DNA of 64,000 nt from Mesorhizobium sp. M1E.F.Ca.ET.045.02.1.1 (GCF_003952485.1 NZ_CP034447.1:5594501-5658500); one strand, 5' to 3'; shown: positions 8,532-20,099, counted from the stretch's first letter. Numbers and translations are program-made. Notes: a model not told the origin generated them from the letters alone.

Positions 8532-10025
8532 TCAGTAGCGCAACACCTGGCGCAGTGTCTGCCCGCCACGCTCGACGGTAAAGCGCCACCAGCGCGTGTC
8601 CTGCTGGGCAATTTGTGCCAGCGTCGCCGCTGTATCGATGCTCGTGCCGTTCACCTCGCGTACGATATCGCCCGGCTGGAAGCCGAAATCGGCGGCGGGT
8701 GAATCGCGATTGATGTCGACCACGGTGACGCCCTTCAAGTCGGTGCGCAGGCCGAGCCGCTGGGCAAGGCGCGGCGACAGCTCCGCCACCTTGGCGCCGG
8801 CGAAGGGGCTGCGGCCATGCAGCGTCATCTCGGTCGGCTTGGCGCCTTCCGGCGCCCGCTCCAGAGAGATCTCCAGCGTCGCCTGCTGGCCTTTGCTCAG
8901 CACGGCGAAGGTCGCCTTGGAGCCGATCGACAGCGTCGCCATGCGGTAGTCCAGCGCCTCGATGCTTTCGACCGGCGTATTGTTGAGCGACAGCACGACG
9001 TCGCCGGGTTTTAAGCCCGCCTTGCCGGCAGGGCCGGCCGCATCGACCGACGAAACCAGCGCGCCGGTCGGCTTTTCGATACCGAGCGATTCCGCGATCT
9101 GCGGCGTAACGGCCTCGAATTCGGCGCCGATATAGGGCCGCTCGAAGAAGTCGAGTCCGGCCTTGGCGGCGTCGGCGAAGGCGCGCACCATGTTGGCGGG
9201 AATAGCGAAACCGATGCCGATCGAGCCGCCGCTGCGGCTGTAGATCGCCGTGTTGATGCCGACCAGTTGGCCGCCCATGTTGATCAGCGCGCCACCGGAA
9301 TTGCCGGGATTGATGGCGGCGTCGGTCTGGATGAAATAGCCGGAATCCGAGACCCCGATATGGCTGCGGGCAAGTGCAGAAACAATGCCGCTGGTGGTGG
9401 TCTGGCCGACGCCGAACGGATTGCCGATGGCCAGCACCAGGTCGCCGACCTCGAGCGCATCCGAATCGCCGATGGCGATCACCGGGAACGGCTTGTCGGC
9501 CGAGATCTTGAGCACGGCGAGATCGAGCGTCTCGTCCTTCAGCATGACCTTCGAGGTGAACTCGCGCCCGTCGGCGGTCGCGACCTTTACCTCGTCGGCG
9601 TCCTTGATGACATGGTAGTTGGTGACGATGACGCCGCTCGGATCGACCAGCACGCCGGAGCCCAGCGAGGACTGCGCACGCGGCTGGGCGCGGCCGAAGA
9701 ACTCCTCGAAGAAGGGATCGCCCTCGAAGGGCGAGGTCACCTTGGCGGTCTGCGAGGCGTAGACATTGACCACGGCAGGCGCCGTCTGCTTGACCAGCGG
9801 CGCGAAGGAAAGCTGCACCTCCTCGCGGCCGAACGGCACGCGCTTGTCAGGGCCCGAGGTGGCGTTCTCGCCTTCGACGCCATGCAGCAGATCGGTCAGC
9901 ACGTCGGAGAGGCCGGGGTCTGCCGGCTTGGCGGCGTCCTCGGCCGATGCCTGTCTGACGGCCGGCGCCCCGGCGAAAGCGGCAAGCGCGCAAACTGCAA
10001 TGAGAAACAGCCGTTTGAGGTGCAT
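8532..10025 (-). CDS. degP: DegP/DegQ (Do)-family periplasmic serine protease
   Basis: A 497-residue periplasmic protease/chaperone for misfolded envelope proteins. A signal peptide (about 1-28, cut after AVRQASA) is followed by a trypsin-like domain with the complete triad His138 (TNYHVI), Asp168 (ETLDLAVL) and Ser243 (NPGNSGG). Two PDZ domains follow: GALVSSVDAAGPAGKAGLKPGD and a second with DSPAADFGFQPGDIVREVN. It lies downstream of rplQ but beyond a strong terminator (10165-10189), so it should have its own promoter in 10026-10164. I saw no obvious heat-shock promoter there. Confidence 0.95.
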   Translation of the reverse strand: MHLKRLFLIAVCALAAFAGAPAVRQASAEDAAKPADPGLSDVLTDLLHGVEGENATSGPDKRVPFGREEVQLSFAPLVKQTAPAVVNVYASQTAKVTSPFEGDPFFEEFFGRAQPRAQSSLGSGVLVDPSGVIVTNYHVIKDADEVKVATADGREFTSKVMLKDETLDLAVLKISADKPFPVIAIGDSDALEVGDLVLAIGNPFGVGQTTTSGIVSALARSHIGVSDSGYFIQTDAAINPGNSGGALINMGGQLVGINTAIYSRSGGSIGIGFAIPANMVRAFADAAKAGLDFFERPYIGAEFEAVTPQIAESLGIEKPTGALVSSVDAAGPAGKAGLKPGDVVLSLNNTPVESIEALDYRMATLSIGSKATFAVLSKGQQATLEISLERAPEGAKPTEMTLHGRSPFAGAKVAELSPRLAQRLGLRTDLKGVTVVDINRDSPAADFGFQPGDIVREVNGTSIDTAATLAQIAQQDTRWWRFTVERGGQTLRQVLRY

Positions 10026-10164
10026 TCCGAATCCTCCAGATCAGGCGCCATTGTCCCGACGATTGTGCAGAATGAAAGGCCAATGCACGGAAATCAGGCG
10101 CTTGTCGCGCAAAAGCATGAGCCTGCGTGCGAAAATCCGCCCGCTCCCGGGCTCAGCCTCCAAA

Positions 10165-10189
10165 ATGCAAAAGGGGCCCGCAGGCCCCT
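10165..10189 (-). terminator. Rho-independent terminator of the rplQ-distal ribosomal operon
   Basis: Seven-bp GC-rich stem AGGGGCC and GGCCCCT with a 4-base loop, followed on the minus strand by TTTGCATTTTG. It lies 27 nt past the rplQ stop codon and ends the long ribosomal transcript. The same GGGGCC/GGCCCC core recurs at 31713-31737 and 60432-60454. Confidence 0.85.
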
Positions 10190-10215
10190 CGCATTCAATT
10201 TCGAAAGCCGAGACC

Positions 10216-10647
10216 TCAGGCGGCCGCGGCTTCCTCGTTGCCGCCTTCGGCCTCGAGGCGGGCGCGGTCGGCTGCGCCCTTGGCCGAGGTGTCGCGGTCG
10301 ACGAACTCGATCACCGCCATCGCGGCGTTGTCGCCCTTGCGGAAGCCCGCCTTCATGATGCGCAGATAGCCACCGTTGCGCTGCGCGTAACGCGGCGCAA
10401 TCGTCTCGAATAGGCGCTTCACGACCGGCTCGTTGCCGATCTGGGCGATGACCTGACGACGGGCGTGCAGGTCGCCGCGCTTGCCGAGCGTCACCAGCTT
10501 CTCGACGATCGGACGCAGGTCCTTCGCCTTCGGCAGGGTGGTGACGATCTGCTCGTGCTCGATCAGCGACACGGCGAGGTTGGCGAACATCGACTTGCGG
10601 TGGCTTACGCTGCGGGCGAAGCGACGGCCTTTGAAACCGTGGCGCAT
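10216..10647 (-). CDS. rplQ: 50S ribosomal protein L17
   Basis: 143 residues, close to the usual alphaproteobacterial length. It begins [20 protein letters not shown], the conserved L17 N-terminus, and has the [22 protein letters not shown] core. The tail is Ala/Glu-rich. Last gene of the alpha operon, 104 bp after rpoA and just before a terminator. Confidence 0.97.
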   Translation of the reverse strand: MRHGFKGRRFARSVSHRKSMFANLAVSLIEHEQIVTTLPKAKDLRPIVEKLVTLGKRGDLHARRQVIAQIGNEPVVKRLFETIAPRYAQRNGGYLRIMKAGFRKGDNAAMAVIEFVDRDTSAKGAADRARLEAEGGNEEAAAA

Positions 10648-10751
10648 GGCTCTTTTCCTTCTTCAGTTGTTCAAGAGGCCACGGCCTCTGATGGTTTTCC
10701 GCATGACCGTCGGATCGAGCGGCTCGCGCCGCCGATCCTTGGAATTCATGC

Positions 10752-11762
10752 TCAATATTGGTCTTCGTAACGCTTGGCGAGGTCTTCGATGTTTTCCGGC
10801 GGCCAGTCCGGCACTTCCATGCCGAGGTGCAGGCCCATCGCTGCCAGCACTTCCTTGATCTCGTTCAGCGACTTGCGGCCGAAGTTCGGGGTGCGCAGCA
10901 TCTCGGCTTCGGTCTTCTGGATCAGGTCGCCGATATAGACGATGTTGTCGTTCTTCAGGCAGTTGGCCGAACGCACCGAGAGTTCCAGCTCGTCGACCTT
11001 CTTGAGCAGCGCCGGGTTGAAGGCGAGCTCGGTGACGGCCTCGGCGGCGACTTCCTTCTGCGGCTCGTCGAAGTTGACGAACAGGGCGAGCTGATCCTGC
11101 AGGATGCGGGCGGCGAAAGCCACCGCGTCCTCGCCCGAGATCGAACCGTCGGTCTCGATCGTCATGGTCAGCTTGTCATAGTCGAGAACCTGGCCCTCGC
11201 GGGTGTTCTCGACCTTGTAGGAGACCTTCTTGACCGGCGAATAGAGGCTGTCGACCGGGATCAGGCCGATCGGCGCGTCCTCGGCGCGGTTGCGCTCGGC
11301 CGGCACGTAGCCCTTGCCGGTGTCGACGGTGAACTCCATGCGGATCTCGGCGCCCTCGTCCAGCGTGCAAATGACGTGGTCGGGGTTGAGGATCTCGACG
11401 TCGCCCACGGTCTGGATGTCGCCGGCGAGCACGGCGCCCGGGCCCTGCTTGCGCACGACCATGCGCTTGGGACCATCGCCTTCCATGCGGATGGCGATTT
11501 CCTTGATGTTGAGCACGATGTCGGTCACGTCCTCGCGCACGCCGGCGATGGACGAGAATTCATGCAGCACGCCGTCGATCTGCACGGCGGTAACGGCCGC
11601 GCCCCGCAGCGAAGACAGAAGCACGCGCCGCAGCGCGTTGCCGAGGGTGAGGCCGAAGCCGCGTTCGAGCGGCTCTGCCACCAGCGTGGTCAGCGTCTTC
11701 TTCTTCGACGAGAACTCGATCTTGTTCGGCTTGATCAGTTCCTGCCAGTTTTTCTGGATCAT
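10752..11762 (-). CDS. rpoA: RNA polymerase alpha subunit
   Basis: 336 residues. The N-terminal assembly domain carries [21 protein letters not shown]. The C-terminal domain, which contacts UP elements and activators, has [21 protein letters not shown] and [14 protein letters not shown]. The ATG at 11762 ([10 protein letters not shown]) is used; ten extra in-frame residues upstream are not conserved. It sits between rpsK and rplQ, the standard alpha operon order; rpsD is absent from this position, as in other alphaproteobacteria. Confidence 0.98.
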   Translation of the reverse strand: MIQKNWQELIKPNKIEFSSKKKTLTTLVAEPLERGFGLTLGNALRRVLLSSLRGAAVTAVQIDGVLHEFSSIAGVREDVTDIVLNIKEIAIRMEGDGPKRMVVRKQGPGAVLAGDIQTVGDVEILNPDHVICTLDEGAEIRMEFTVDTGKGYVPAERNRAEDAPIGLIPVDSLYSPVKKVSYKVENTREGQVLDYDKLTMTIETDGSISGEDAVAFAARILQDQLALFVNFDEPQKEVAAEAVTELAFNPALLKKVDELELSVRSANCLKNDNIVYIGDLIQKTEAEMLRTPNFGRKSLNEIKEVLAAMGLHLGMEVPDWPPENIEDLAKRYEDQY

Positions 11763-11860
11763 TGTGTCTTCCTTCCTTTGACCCGCCACCATCCAATCGT
11801 GGCGGGCAGCCTGGAAATCCGCGCAGCAGCGCCTCGGCGCTCACGCGGTGTTCAAAAATA

Positions 11861-12250
11861 TTAGACGCGGCGCTTCTTACGCGGGCGGCAGCCATTGTGC
11901 GGGATCGGCGTCACATCACGGATCGAGGTGATGGTGAAGCCGGCCGCCTGCAGGGCGCGCAGCGCCGATTCGCGACCGGAGCCGGGTCCGCAGACCTCGA
12001 CCTCAAGCATGCGCATGCCGTGTTCCTGGGCCTTCTTGGCGACGTCCTCGGCAGCCATCTGGGCGGCGAACGGGGTCGACTTGCGCGAACCCTTGAAGCC
12101 CTGGGCGCCGGCCGACGACCAGGCAATCGAATTGCCCTGCGCGTCGGTGATAGTGATCATCGTATTGTTGAAGGTCGAATTGACGTGGGCAACGCCCGAC
12201 GAGATGTTCTTGCGTTCGCGGCGGCGAACACGAGCGGCTTCCTTGGCCAT
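11861..12250 (-). CDS. rpsK: 30S ribosomal protein S11
   Basis: 129 residues with the conserved [20 protein letters not shown] and [18 protein letters not shown] segments and the basic C-terminus [14 protein letters not shown]11 is part of the 30S platform near the Shine-Dalgarno helix. It is separated from rpsM by 126 bp carrying a hairpin repeat, unusually long for this pair. Confidence 0.97.
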   Translation of the reverse strand: MAKEAARVRRRERKNISSGVAHVNSTFNNTMITITDAQGNSIAWSSAGAQGFKGSRKSTPFAAQMAAEDVAKKAQEHGMRMLEVEVCGPGSGRESALRALQAAGFTITSIRDVTPIPHNGCRPRKKRRV

Positions 12251-12307
12251 GGTAGTCCTTTCAGTTGATCTCTACACCGCCGTAACGCCAGCGGCTCCAC
12301 CTTTAGA

Positions 12308-12373
12308 AGCGAGTAGTGAATAGGGAATAGCGAATAGAGTCCCCTACTCGCTAATGGCTACTCGCTATTCGCT
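12308..12373. repeat. Hairpin of short direct repeats between rpsM and rpsK (GAATAG/CTATTCGC family)
   Basis: Inverted-repeat structure whose left arm holds GAGTAG, GAATAG, GAATAG, GAATAG units and whose right arm holds CTACTCGCT, CTACTCGCTATTCGCT. It starts 3 nt beyond the rpsM stop codon, inside a ribosomal protein operon. The same design occurs at 54676-54776 and 60998-61099. It could fold into a long mRNA stem between the two cistrons. Confidence 0.8.
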
Positions 12374-12376
12374 CAA

Positions 12377-12745
12377 TTACTTCTTCTTGCCGGCGATCGC
12401 CTTGGCCGGGCCCTTGCGGGTGCGCGCATTGGTGTGCGTGCGCTGGCCGCGGACTGGCAGCGAGCGGCGGTGACGCAGGCCGCGGTAGCAGCCGAGGTCC
12501 ATGAGCCGCTTGATGTTCATCGAGACTTCGCGGCGCAGGTCGCCTTCGACCTGATAGTCGCGGTCGATCGTCTCGCGGATCTGCAGCACTTCCGCGTCGG
12601 TCAGCTGGTTGACGCGGCGGTCCGCCGGGATGCCGACCTTGTCGACGATCTCCTGGGCAAACTTCTTGCCGATGCCGTGAATGTACTGAAGCGCGATGAC
12701 GACGCGCTTGTTGGTCGGAATGTTGACGCCGGCTATACGAGCCAT
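12377..12745 (-). CDS. rpsM: 30S ribosomal protein S13
   Basis: 122 residues beginning [26 protein letters not shown], with the C-terminal [21 protein letters not shown] segment that contacts the P-site tRNA. The stop codon lies 3 nt before a hairpin repeat. A 207-bp gap separates it from adk upstream. Confidence 0.98.
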   Translation of the reverse strand: MARIAGVNIPTNKRVVIALQYIHGIGKKFAQEIVDKVGIPADRRVNQLTDAEVLQIRETIDRDYQVEGDLRREVSMNIKRLMDLGCYRGLRHRRSLPVRGQRTHTNARTRKGPAKAIAGKKK

Positions 12746-12952
12746 TTGTTCTCATCTCCATGTGGGCCGGACGTGCCGGCGCTATCTAAGTTGCCCCGCG
12801 TCCGGTGGAGGCCGGCCCTTGCGGGAGTTTCCTGGTTCAAAACGACTGCCCTGCCCTTGCGGGCAAGCAAAGTCCATGCCTGACAGGAAGACGGGCCGCC
12901 ATACCCCAACGGCTCCCTCCAGTCAAGCGCAATCTTTGCTTGTCGGAACGAC

Positions 12953-13539
12953 CTACCTCGCCGTCGCCGCGAGCACCTTCTCGATCTCCGCGGTCACCCC
13001 GTCGATACTGGCCATGCCATCGACGGTCTTCAGCCTGCCTTTGGCGTAATAATAGCCGGTCAGCGGCGCCGTCTTCTTGTAATATTCCCGCAGGCGCTCC
13101 TCGAACACAGCCGGGTTGTCGTCCTTGCGTACAGGCTGGCCTGCGGCCTGGGCATCCTCAGCGCGCTTGACGATGCGTCCCACCAGCGCCTTGTCGTCGA
13201 CGACGAGCTCGATGACACAGTCCAGCGCAATATTGCGCTCCGAAAGCATAGCCTCCACGGCATCGGCCTGTATCAGCGTGCGCGGATATCCGTCGAGGAT
13301 GAAGCCTCTGGCGCAATCGGGCTGGTCGATCCGTTCGGCGACGATCGCGTTGACGATCGCATCCGACACCAGCTCGCCGGCATCCATTACAGCCTTGGCA
13401 CGCTTGCCGACCTCGGTTCCGGCCTGGACGGCGGCACGCAGCATGTCACCCGTCGAAAGCTGGGGTATGCCATGTTTGTCTACCAGTCTCTGTGCTTGCG
13501 TCCCCTTGCCCGCTCCTGGCGGCCCAAGCAATATCAGCC

Positions 13540-13543
<4 letters not shown>
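12953..13543 (-). CDS. adk: Adenylate kinase
   Basis: 196 residues; catalyses ATP + AMP to 2 ADP. The P-loop GPPGAGKGT is at 7-15 and the AMP-site motif [13 protein letters not shown] is present. The lid is the short form ([22 protein letters not shown]) without zinc-binding cysteines. The ATG overlaps the secY stop codon as ATGA, indicating translational coupling. Confidence 0.97.
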
Positions 13544-14880
<1,337 letters not shown>

Positions 14881-14975
14881 GCCTGATTCTCCGCTAGGTC
14901 ACGCTCGATGCCCGCAGCTCAGGCGGTGCGTGTCACCGAAGCTCACGAGATAAGCTCCGGACCGTAAACATGCAA

Positions 14976-14997
14976 GCGGCCGCGTTGACGCGGCCGC
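14976..14997 (-). other. Strong hairpin in the rplO-secY intergenic region
   Basis: Perfect 9-bp GC-only stem GCGGCCGCG and CGCGGCCGC with a TTGA loop, in a 191-bp gap. There is no T tract on the minus strand, so it is more likely an mRNA stability or attenuation element than a full terminator. Confidence 0.5.
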
Positions 14998-15071
14998 CTA
15001 ATTGACTAGATCGAAGCGCGCTTCGCCGGCAAAAACGAAGTCATTCCCGCCGGCCGTGCTTCAAATCGCCG

Positions 15072-15545
15072 TTACTCGGCGGCGGCCGCTTCCGGCAGCT
15101 TCACCGAACCGCCGGCCTTCTCGATCTTCTCGATCGCCGCCTTGGAGGCACCGGCGACGTCGAAGCTGAGCTTGGCCTTGAGCTCGCCGTCGGAGAGAAC
15201 GCGCACGCCGTCCTTGGCGCGGCGGATGACGCCGGCGGCAATCAGGGCCTCGGCCGTCACGGTCGCCTTGGCATCGAGCTTCTTGGCATCGACAGCAGCC
15301 TGGATGCGGGCGAGCGACACGACGGTGAAGCTCTTGCCGAACAGGTTGTTGAAGCCGCGCTTCGGCAGGCGACGGTAGAGCGGCATCTGGCCGCCCTCGA
15401 AGCCGTTGATGGCGACGCCGGAGCGCGCCTTCTGGCCCTTGACGCCGCGACCGGCGGTCTTGCCCGAGCCGGAGCCGATGCCGCGACCGAGGCGCTTCCT
15501 GGAATGCGTGGCGCCGTCCTTGTCACGCAGATCGTTGAGTTTCAT
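15072..15545 (-). CDS. rplO: 50S ribosomal protein L15
   Basis: 157 residues with the glycine-rich basic N-terminus [21 protein letters not shown] and the [17 protein letters not shown] motif. The C-terminal third is the typical L15 globular domain, ending in an Ala/Glu-rich tail. 22 bp after rpmD. Confidence 0.97.
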   Translation of the reverse strand: MKLNDLRDKDGATHSRKRLGRGIGSGSGKTAGRGVKGQKARSGVAINGFEGGQMPLYRRLPKRGFNNLFGKSFTVVSLARIQAAVDAKKLDAKATVTAEALIAAGVIRRAKDGVRVLSDGELKAKLSFDVAGASKAAIEKIEKAGGSVKLPEAAAAE

Positions 15546-15567
15546 CTTCGTTCTCCTGCGCTTCCGT

Positions 15568-15765
15568 TCAGGCCTCGTCCACGACGCGGACGAGGTGCTG
15601 GACGGCGGCGATCATGCCGCGCACGGAAGGGGTATCTTCCAGCGTGCGCCGCTTGTGCATCTTGTTGAGGCCGAGGCCGACCAGCGTCGCGCGCTGCTCC
15701 TTCGGCCGGCGGATCGGCGAACCGATCTGCTCGACGGTAATGGTCTTGGTAGCTTTCTTGGCCAT
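15568..15765 (-). CDS. rpmD: 50S ribosomal protein L30
   Basis: 65 residues: [40 protein letters not shown] is diagnostic of bacterial L30. Lies between rpsE and rplO with short spacers. Confidence 0.97.
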   Translation of the reverse strand: MAKKATKTITVEQIGSPIRRPKEQRATLVGLGLNKMHKRRTLEDTPSVRGMIAAVQHLVRVVDEA

Positions 15766-15790
15766 GGTCTAAATCCCTGGTCAGCGTCGA

Positions 15791-16360
15791 CTATTCTTCG
15801 GTCGCAACGGCGGTGCCGCGGCGAGCCTGAAGGGTCGAATACTTGATGCCGCGCGCGGCAGCCACATCCTTCGGATGCATCTGGCTCTTCAGCGCGTCGA
15901 AGGTGGCGCGAACCATGTTGTAGGGGTTCGACGAACCCATCGACTTGGCGACCACGTCATGCATGCCGAGCGTCTCGAAGACGGCGCGCATTGGGCCACC
16001 CGCGATGATGCCGGTACCCTGCTTGGCGGCGCGCAGCAGAACGCGTCCGGCGCCCCAGCGGCCCTCGACGTCGTGATGCAGCGTGCGGCCCGAGCGCAGC
16101 GGCACGAAAATCATGTCGCGCTTGGCCGACTCGGTCGCCTTGCGGATCGCCTCCGGCACTTCGCGCGCCTTGCCGTGGCCGAAGCCGACGCGGCCCTTCT
16201 GGTCGCCGACGACGACGAGAGCGGCAAAGCCGAAGCGACGGCCGCCCTTCACCACCTTGGCGACGCGGTTGATGTGGACGAGCTTGTCCACCATACCGTC
16301 GTCGCGCTCTTCGCGCTCACGCTCGCGGCCGCGGCCGCCTTCCCTACGTTCCTGTGCCAT
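15791..16360 (-). CDS. rpsE: 30S ribosomal protein S5
   Basis: 189 residues. After a charged N-terminal extension ([17 protein letters not shown]) come the double-stranded-RNA-binding domain ([25 protein letters not shown]) and the C-terminal domain ([26 protein letters not shown]). S5 contributes to decoding accuracy. Confidence 0.98.
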   Translation of the reverse strand: MAQERREGGRGREREREERDDGMVDKLVHINRVAKVVKGGRRFGFAALVVVGDQKGRVGFGHGKAREVPEAIRKATESAKRDMIFVPLRSGRTLHHDVEGRWGAGRVLLRAAKQGTGIIAGGPMRAVFETLGMHDVVAKSMGSSNPYNMVRATFDALKSQMHPKDVAAARGIKYSTLQARRGTAVATEE

Positions 16361-16437
16361 GTCCTAGTCCTTGTTCTTTTCCGGAAGCACGGGTTGCTGA
16401 AATGCCGGCGCCATCTTTGGGTCGCAGGCGGTGAAAA

Positions 16438-16800
16438 TCAGAAGCTAAGCCCACCCTCGCGGGCGGCCTCGGCCAGCGCCTTGACGCGGCCATGATAGAT
16501 GTAGGCGCCACGGTCGAAGACGACTTCCTTGACGCCGGCCTTCGCGGCGCGCTCGGCGATCAGCTTGCCGACAGCAGCAGCGGCAGCGGTGTCGGCGCCG
16601 GTCTTGAGCGAACCCTTGAGGTCCTTCTCCAGCGTCGAGGCGGCGGCCAGCGTGCGGCCCTGCGCGTCGTCGATGACCTGGACGTAGATGTTCTTCGAGG
16701 TGCGGTGCACCGAGAGACGCGGACGCGCGCCGGCGACCTTCTTGAGCTGGCGGCGCACGCGCTGCGCGCGGCGCTGGGTGATTTCTTTCGGGCTTGCCAT
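16438..16800 (-). CDS. rplR: 50S ribosomal protein L18
   Basis: 120 residues with [30 protein letters not shown] and the C-terminal [29 protein letters not shown]18 binds 5S rRNA. The gap to rplF upstream contains a palindromic repeat. Confidence 0.98.
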   Translation of the reverse strand: MASPKEITQRRAQRVRRQLKKVAGARPRLSVHRTSKNIYVQVIDDAQGRTLAAASTLEKDLKGSLKTGADTAAAAAVGKLIAERAAKAGVKEVVFDRGAYIYHGRVKALAEAAREGGLSF

Positions 16801-16890
16801 GATGTCTGTTCCTTGCCTTCAGAGAACGGGGGCGACCCTGTGCGGTAGGCCAAGCCTCCCGCGGCCGCTCCCCGCGGCGTTACACTTCTC

Positions 16891-16937
16891 GGGCTTGGCC
16901 CTTTCCGAAAAGTCTGCAACTTTTCGGGGCCAAGCCT
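16891..16937. repeat. Nested palindromic repeat between rplF and rplR
   Basis: Outer arms GGCTTGGCC and GGCCAAGCC enclose an inner perfect dyad CCGAAAAGT-CTGCA-ACTTTTCGG. It starts at the rplF stop codon, inside the spc operon. The inner dyad resembles the hairpin at 53483-53507. Probably one of the dispersed intergenic palindromes of rhizobial genomes. Confidence 0.75.
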
Positions 16938-16938
16938 A

Positions 16939-17472
16939 TTACTTCTTCTTGCCTTCCTTGCGGACGATCCGCTCGTCGGCATAGCGCACGCCCTTGCCCT
17001 TATAGGGCTCCGGTCCGCGATATTCGCGGATCTCGGCGGCGACCTGGCCGACCTGCTGCTTGTCGATGCCGGAGACCGTGATTTCGGTCGGCTTCGGCAC
17101 TGAGATCGTGATGCCCTGCGGCGTCTCATAGACCACGTCGTGGCTGAAGCCGAGCGCGAGCTGCAGGTTCTTGCCCTGCATGGCGGCACGATAGCCGACG
17201 CCGGTGATCTCGAGCTTCTTCTCGAAGCCGTCCTTCACGCCCTGCAGGATGTTGACGATCTGCGTGCGCGACATGCCCCATTTGGAACGGGCGGTCTTCG
17301 ACTGGTCGCGCGGCTCGACAGCGATCTCGCTGCCTTCCATCTTGACCAGCACTTCGTCGTTCACCACGAACTTCAGCTCGCCCTTGGGGCCCTTCGCCGT
17401 CACGGTCTGGCCGTTGACGGTCGCGGAGACGCCCTGCGGCAGCGAAACGGGTTTCTTTCCGATACGAGACAT
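16939..17472 (-). CDS. rplF: 50S ribosomal protein L6
   Basis: 177 residues. Two L6 repeats are visible: the N-terminal [16 protein letters not shown] and the C-terminal [18 protein letters not shown] plus the signature [14 protein letters not shown]. Located between rpsH and rplR. Confidence 0.98.
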   Translation of the reverse strand: MSRIGKKPVSLPQGVSATVNGQTVTAKGPKGELKFVVNDEVLVKMEGSEIAVEPRDQSKTARSKWGMSRTQIVNILQGVKDGFEKKLEITGVGYRAAMQGKNLQLALGFSHDVVYETPQGITISVPKPTEITVSGIDKQQVGQVAAEIREYRGPEPYKGKGVRYADERIVRKEGKKK

Positions 17473-17562
17473 TTTGTTGTCCTCGTCACTTCTTTCGTTT
17501 CAGGTTCCAGTTCCCGGGCGCGATCCCGAGAACCGAAGCCCATTCATCAATCTCGTGCCGGA

Positions 17563-17961
17563 TCAGAAGATCTGGCAGAGGATCTCGCCGCCGACATTCT
17601 GCTCGCGCGCTTCGTGGTCGGCCATGACGCCCTTCGGCGTCGAAAGGATGGCGATGCCGAGGCCGTTGGCGACGTGCGGAATCGACTTGGCCGAGACATA
17701 GACGCGGCGGCCAGGCTTCGAGACGCGCTCGATCTCGCGCACGACCGGAGCGCCGTCGAAATACTTCAGCTCGATCTCGATTTCCGACTTGCCGTTATCG
17801 AAGTCGGTCTGGCTGTAGTCGCGGATATAACCTTCCGACTTCAGCACTTCGAGAACGCGGGCGCGCAGACGCGAGGCCGGAGTCGAGACGCTCGACTTCT
17901 TGCGGCCATAGGCGTTGCGGATGCGGGTCAGCATATCGCCGAGAGGATCGCTCAATGACAT
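17563..17961 (-). CDS. rpsH: 30S ribosomal protein S8
   Basis: 132 residues: [17 protein letters not shown] at the N-terminus and [26 protein letters not shown] at the C-terminus, both conserved. In E. coli S8 binds spc mRNA to regulate the operon; whether that holds here is not visible. Confidence 0.98.
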   Translation of the reverse strand: MSLSDPLGDMLTRIRNAYGRKKSSVSTPASRLRARVLEVLKSEGYIRDYSQTDFDNGKSEIEIELKYFDGAPVVREIERVSKPGRRVYVSAKSIPHVANGLGIAILSTPKGVMADHEAREQNVGGEILCQIF

Positions 17962-17973
17962 CTCAGTGTCTCC

Positions 17974-18279
17974 TTACCAGCTCGACTTGACCAGGCCCGG
18001 GATCTGGCCGTTGTTGCCCAGATCGCGAAGCGCGATACGCGAAAGCTTGAGCTTGCGATAGTAGGCGCGCGGACGGCCGGTGACTTCGCAGCGGTTGCGG
18101 ATGCGGATCTTGGCCGAGTTGCGCGGCAGAGCCGAAAGCTTCAACTGGGCGCGGAAACGCTCTTCCATCGGCTTGGACTGATCCATGACGATTTCCTTGA
18201 GCGCCTTGCGCTTGGCGGCGTACTGACCGGCAAGCTTGCGGCGCCGGTTGTTCTTCTCGACTGAGCTGGTCTTTGCCAT
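17974..18279 (-). CDS. rpsN: 30S ribosomal protein S14 (zinc-free form)
   Basis: 101 residues from the ATG at 18279 ([16 protein letters not shown]); an in-frame extension to 18378 overlaps rplE and is not used. The C-terminal [26 protein letters not shown] signature is present. It is the long form lacking the CXXC zinc motifs, so not zinc-dependent. 12 bp upstream of rpsH. Confidence 0.97.
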   Translation of the reverse strand: MAKTSSVEKNNRRRKLAGQYAAKRKALKEIVMDQSKPMEERFRAQLKLSALPRNSAKIRIRNRCEVTGRPRAYYRKLKLSRIALRDLGNNGQIPGLVKSSW

Positions 18280-18305
18280 TTCAGATTTTTCCTTTTTCGC
18301 TGCCG

Positions 18306-18884
18306 TTACTGGCGGAAGGGGAAGTTGAAGGCCTTGAGCAGCGCTCTCGCCTCGTCGTCCGTCTTCGCCGTCGTACAAACGATGACGTCCATGCCCCAGA
18401 CCTGATCAACCTTGTCGTAATTGATCTCCGGGAACACGATGTGTTCCTTGATGCCCATGGCGTAGTTGCCACGGCCGTCAAAGCTCTTCGGGTTCAGCCC
18501 GCGGAAGTCGCGGACGCGCGGCAGCGCAATGTTCACGAGGCGGTCGAGGAACTCGTACATGCGTTCCTTGCGTAGCGTGACCTTGGCGCCGATCGGCATG
18601 TTCTCGCGCACCTTGAAGCCCGCGATCGAGTTGCGGGCGCGGGTGACGACGGCCTTCTGGCCGGCGATCAGCGCGAGATCCTCGGCCGCGACCGAGGGCT
18701 TCTTGGAATCGCCGGTCGCCTCGCCGACGCCCATGTTCAGCACGATCTTGTCCAGGCGCGGAACCTGCATGTCGTTGTCGTAGCCGAACTGCTCCTGCAG
18801 CGCCTTGCGGATGGTCTCGTTGTAGACCTTCTTGAGGCGCGGCTCGTTCTTGGCAGCCGCCTGCTTGGTTTCAGCCTTAGCCAT
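18306..18884 (-). CDS. rplE: 50S ribosomal protein L5
   Basis: 192 residues; contains [14 protein letters not shown], the [23 protein letters not shown] segment and the [21 protein letters not shown]-terminus. An alphaproteobacterial N-terminal extension ([17 protein letters not shown]) precedes the core. L5 binds 5S rRNA. Its start overlaps the rplX end by 8 bp, implying coupling. Confidence 0.98.
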   Translation of the reverse strand: MAKAETKQAAAKNEPRLKKVYNETIRKALQEQFGYDNDMQVPRLDKIVLNMGVGEATGDSKKPSVAAEDLALIAGQKAVVTRARNSIAGFKVRENMPIGAKVTLRKERMYEFLDRLVNIALPRVRDFRGLNPKSFDGRGNYAMGIKEHIVFPEINYDKVDQVWGMDVIVCTTAKTDDEARALLKAFNFPFRQ

Positions 18885-19191
18885 TGATGACTTCTCCCGA
18901 ACGCTTGGCGACGCGCACCTTCTTGCCGTCCTTCTGGATGGCGAAGCCGACGCGGGTCGGCTTACCGTCCTTGGGGTCGGCCAGCGCGATGTTCGACAGG
19001 TGGATCGGCGCTTCCTTGGTGATGATCCCGCCCTCTTGGGACTGGGTCTGCTTCTGATGACGGCGAATGAGGTTCACGCCGCGCACGAGCGCGGTGTCTT
19101 CCTTCGGCTGCACCGACAGGACTTCGCCCGAACGGCCCTTGTCCTTGCCGGCAAGCACGACGACCTTGTCGCCTTTTCTGATCTTTTGCAT
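18877..19191 (-). CDS. rplX: 50S ribosomal protein L24
   Basis: 104 residues with a KOW motif at the N-terminus ([22 protein letters not shown]) and the [18 protein letters not shown] segment. One of the first proteins to bind 23S rRNA during assembly. Overlaps rplE by 8 bp. Confidence 0.98.
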   Translation of the reverse strand: MQKIRKGDKVVVLAGKDKGRSGEVLSVQPKEDTALVRGVNLIRRHQKQTQSQEGGIITKEAPIHLSNIALADPKDGKPTRVGFAIQKDGKKVRVAKRSGEVING

Positions 19192-19203
19192 TGGTCCGGC
19201 TCC

Positions 19204-19572
19204 TTACAGCACTTCAGGCGCGAGCGAGATGATCTTCATGTGGTTCTTGGCGCGAAGCTCGCGCGGAACCGGCCCGAAGATACGCGTGCCGATCGGTTCT
19301 TTCTTGTTGTCGACGAGAACGGCCGCGTTCTTGTCGAAACGGATCACGCTGCCGTCCGGACGGCGGATGTCCTTGGCCGTGCGAACCACGACCGCCTTCA
19401 TCACATCGCCCTTCTTAACGCGGCCGCGCGGGATGGCTTCCTTGATCGACACCACGATGATGTCGCCGACGGAGGCATACTTCCGCTTCGAGCCGCCCAG
19501 CACCTTGATGCACATGACACGACGGGCGCCGGAATTGTCCGCGACGTCGAGGTTTGTTTGCATCTGAATCAT
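19204..19572 (-). CDS. rplN: 50S ribosomal protein L14
   Basis: 122 residues, [27 protein letters not shown] and [28 protein letters not shown], both highly conserved. 12 bp upstream of rplX. Confidence 0.98.
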   Translation of the reverse strand: MIQMQTNLDVADNSGARRVMCIKVLGGSKRKYASVGDIIVVSIKEAIPRGRVKKGDVMKAVVVRTAKDIRRPDGSVIRFDKNAAVLVDNKKEPIGTRIFGPVPRELRAKNHMKIISLAPEVL

Positions 19573-19654
19573 GACTGGCCGCCTTCTTCTTTTCTAACGG
19601 GACGGGTTCGACACCCCTCCCCGGTCTGTCCAAAATTCGTTTCGTTCGCCCGGA

Positions 19655-19894
19655 TCAAGCCTGATCCGAAGTGACGACGATCCAGCGCTTGTCCTTGGAA
19701 ATCGGCTTCGATTCCTGGATGAACACCTGGTCGCCGACCTTGTGGGCGTTGTTCTCGTCGTGCGCCTTGTACTTCTTGGTCATGCGCACGGTCTTCTTCA
19801 TCACGGGATGCGTGAAGCGCCGTTCGACCTTGACGACGACCGTCTTCTCGTTCTTGTCGCTGACGACGGTGCCCTGCAGAATGCGCTTTGGCAT
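19655..19894 (-). CDS. rpsQ: 30S ribosomal protein S17
   Basis: 79 residues starting [21 protein letters not shown], with the S17 signature [31 protein letters not shown]. Four bases separate it from rpmC. Confidence 0.98.
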   Translation of the reverse strand: MPKRILQGTVVSDKNEKTVVVKVERRFTHPVMKKTVRMTKKYKAHDENNAHKVGDQVFIQESKPISKDKRWIVVTSDQA

Positions 19895-19898
19895 GGTC

Positions 19899-20099
19899 TT
19901 AACCCTTCTTGGCCGCGGCTTTTTCAGCGGCGATGGTCTTGATGCGCGCGATGTCCCTGCGGACCTGCTTCACGCGCGCGGTCTTCTCAAGCTGACCGGT
20001 GGCCTTCTGGAAGCGCAGGTTGAACTGCTCCTTCTTCAGGCTGGCCAGGTCGTCGGTCAGCTGATCCTGGGTCTTGGTCCGGATGTCTTCGGCTTTCAT
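19899..20099 (-). CDS. rpmC: 50S ribosomal protein L29
   Basis: 66 residues, alpha-helical, [31 protein letters not shown] and [11 protein letters not shown], the L29 signature near the exit tunnel site. Closely packed between rplP and rpsQ. Confidence 0.97.
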   Translation of the reverse strand: MKAEDIRTKTQDQLTDDLASLKKEQFNLRFQKATGQLEKTARVKQVRRDIARIKTIAAEKAAAKKG

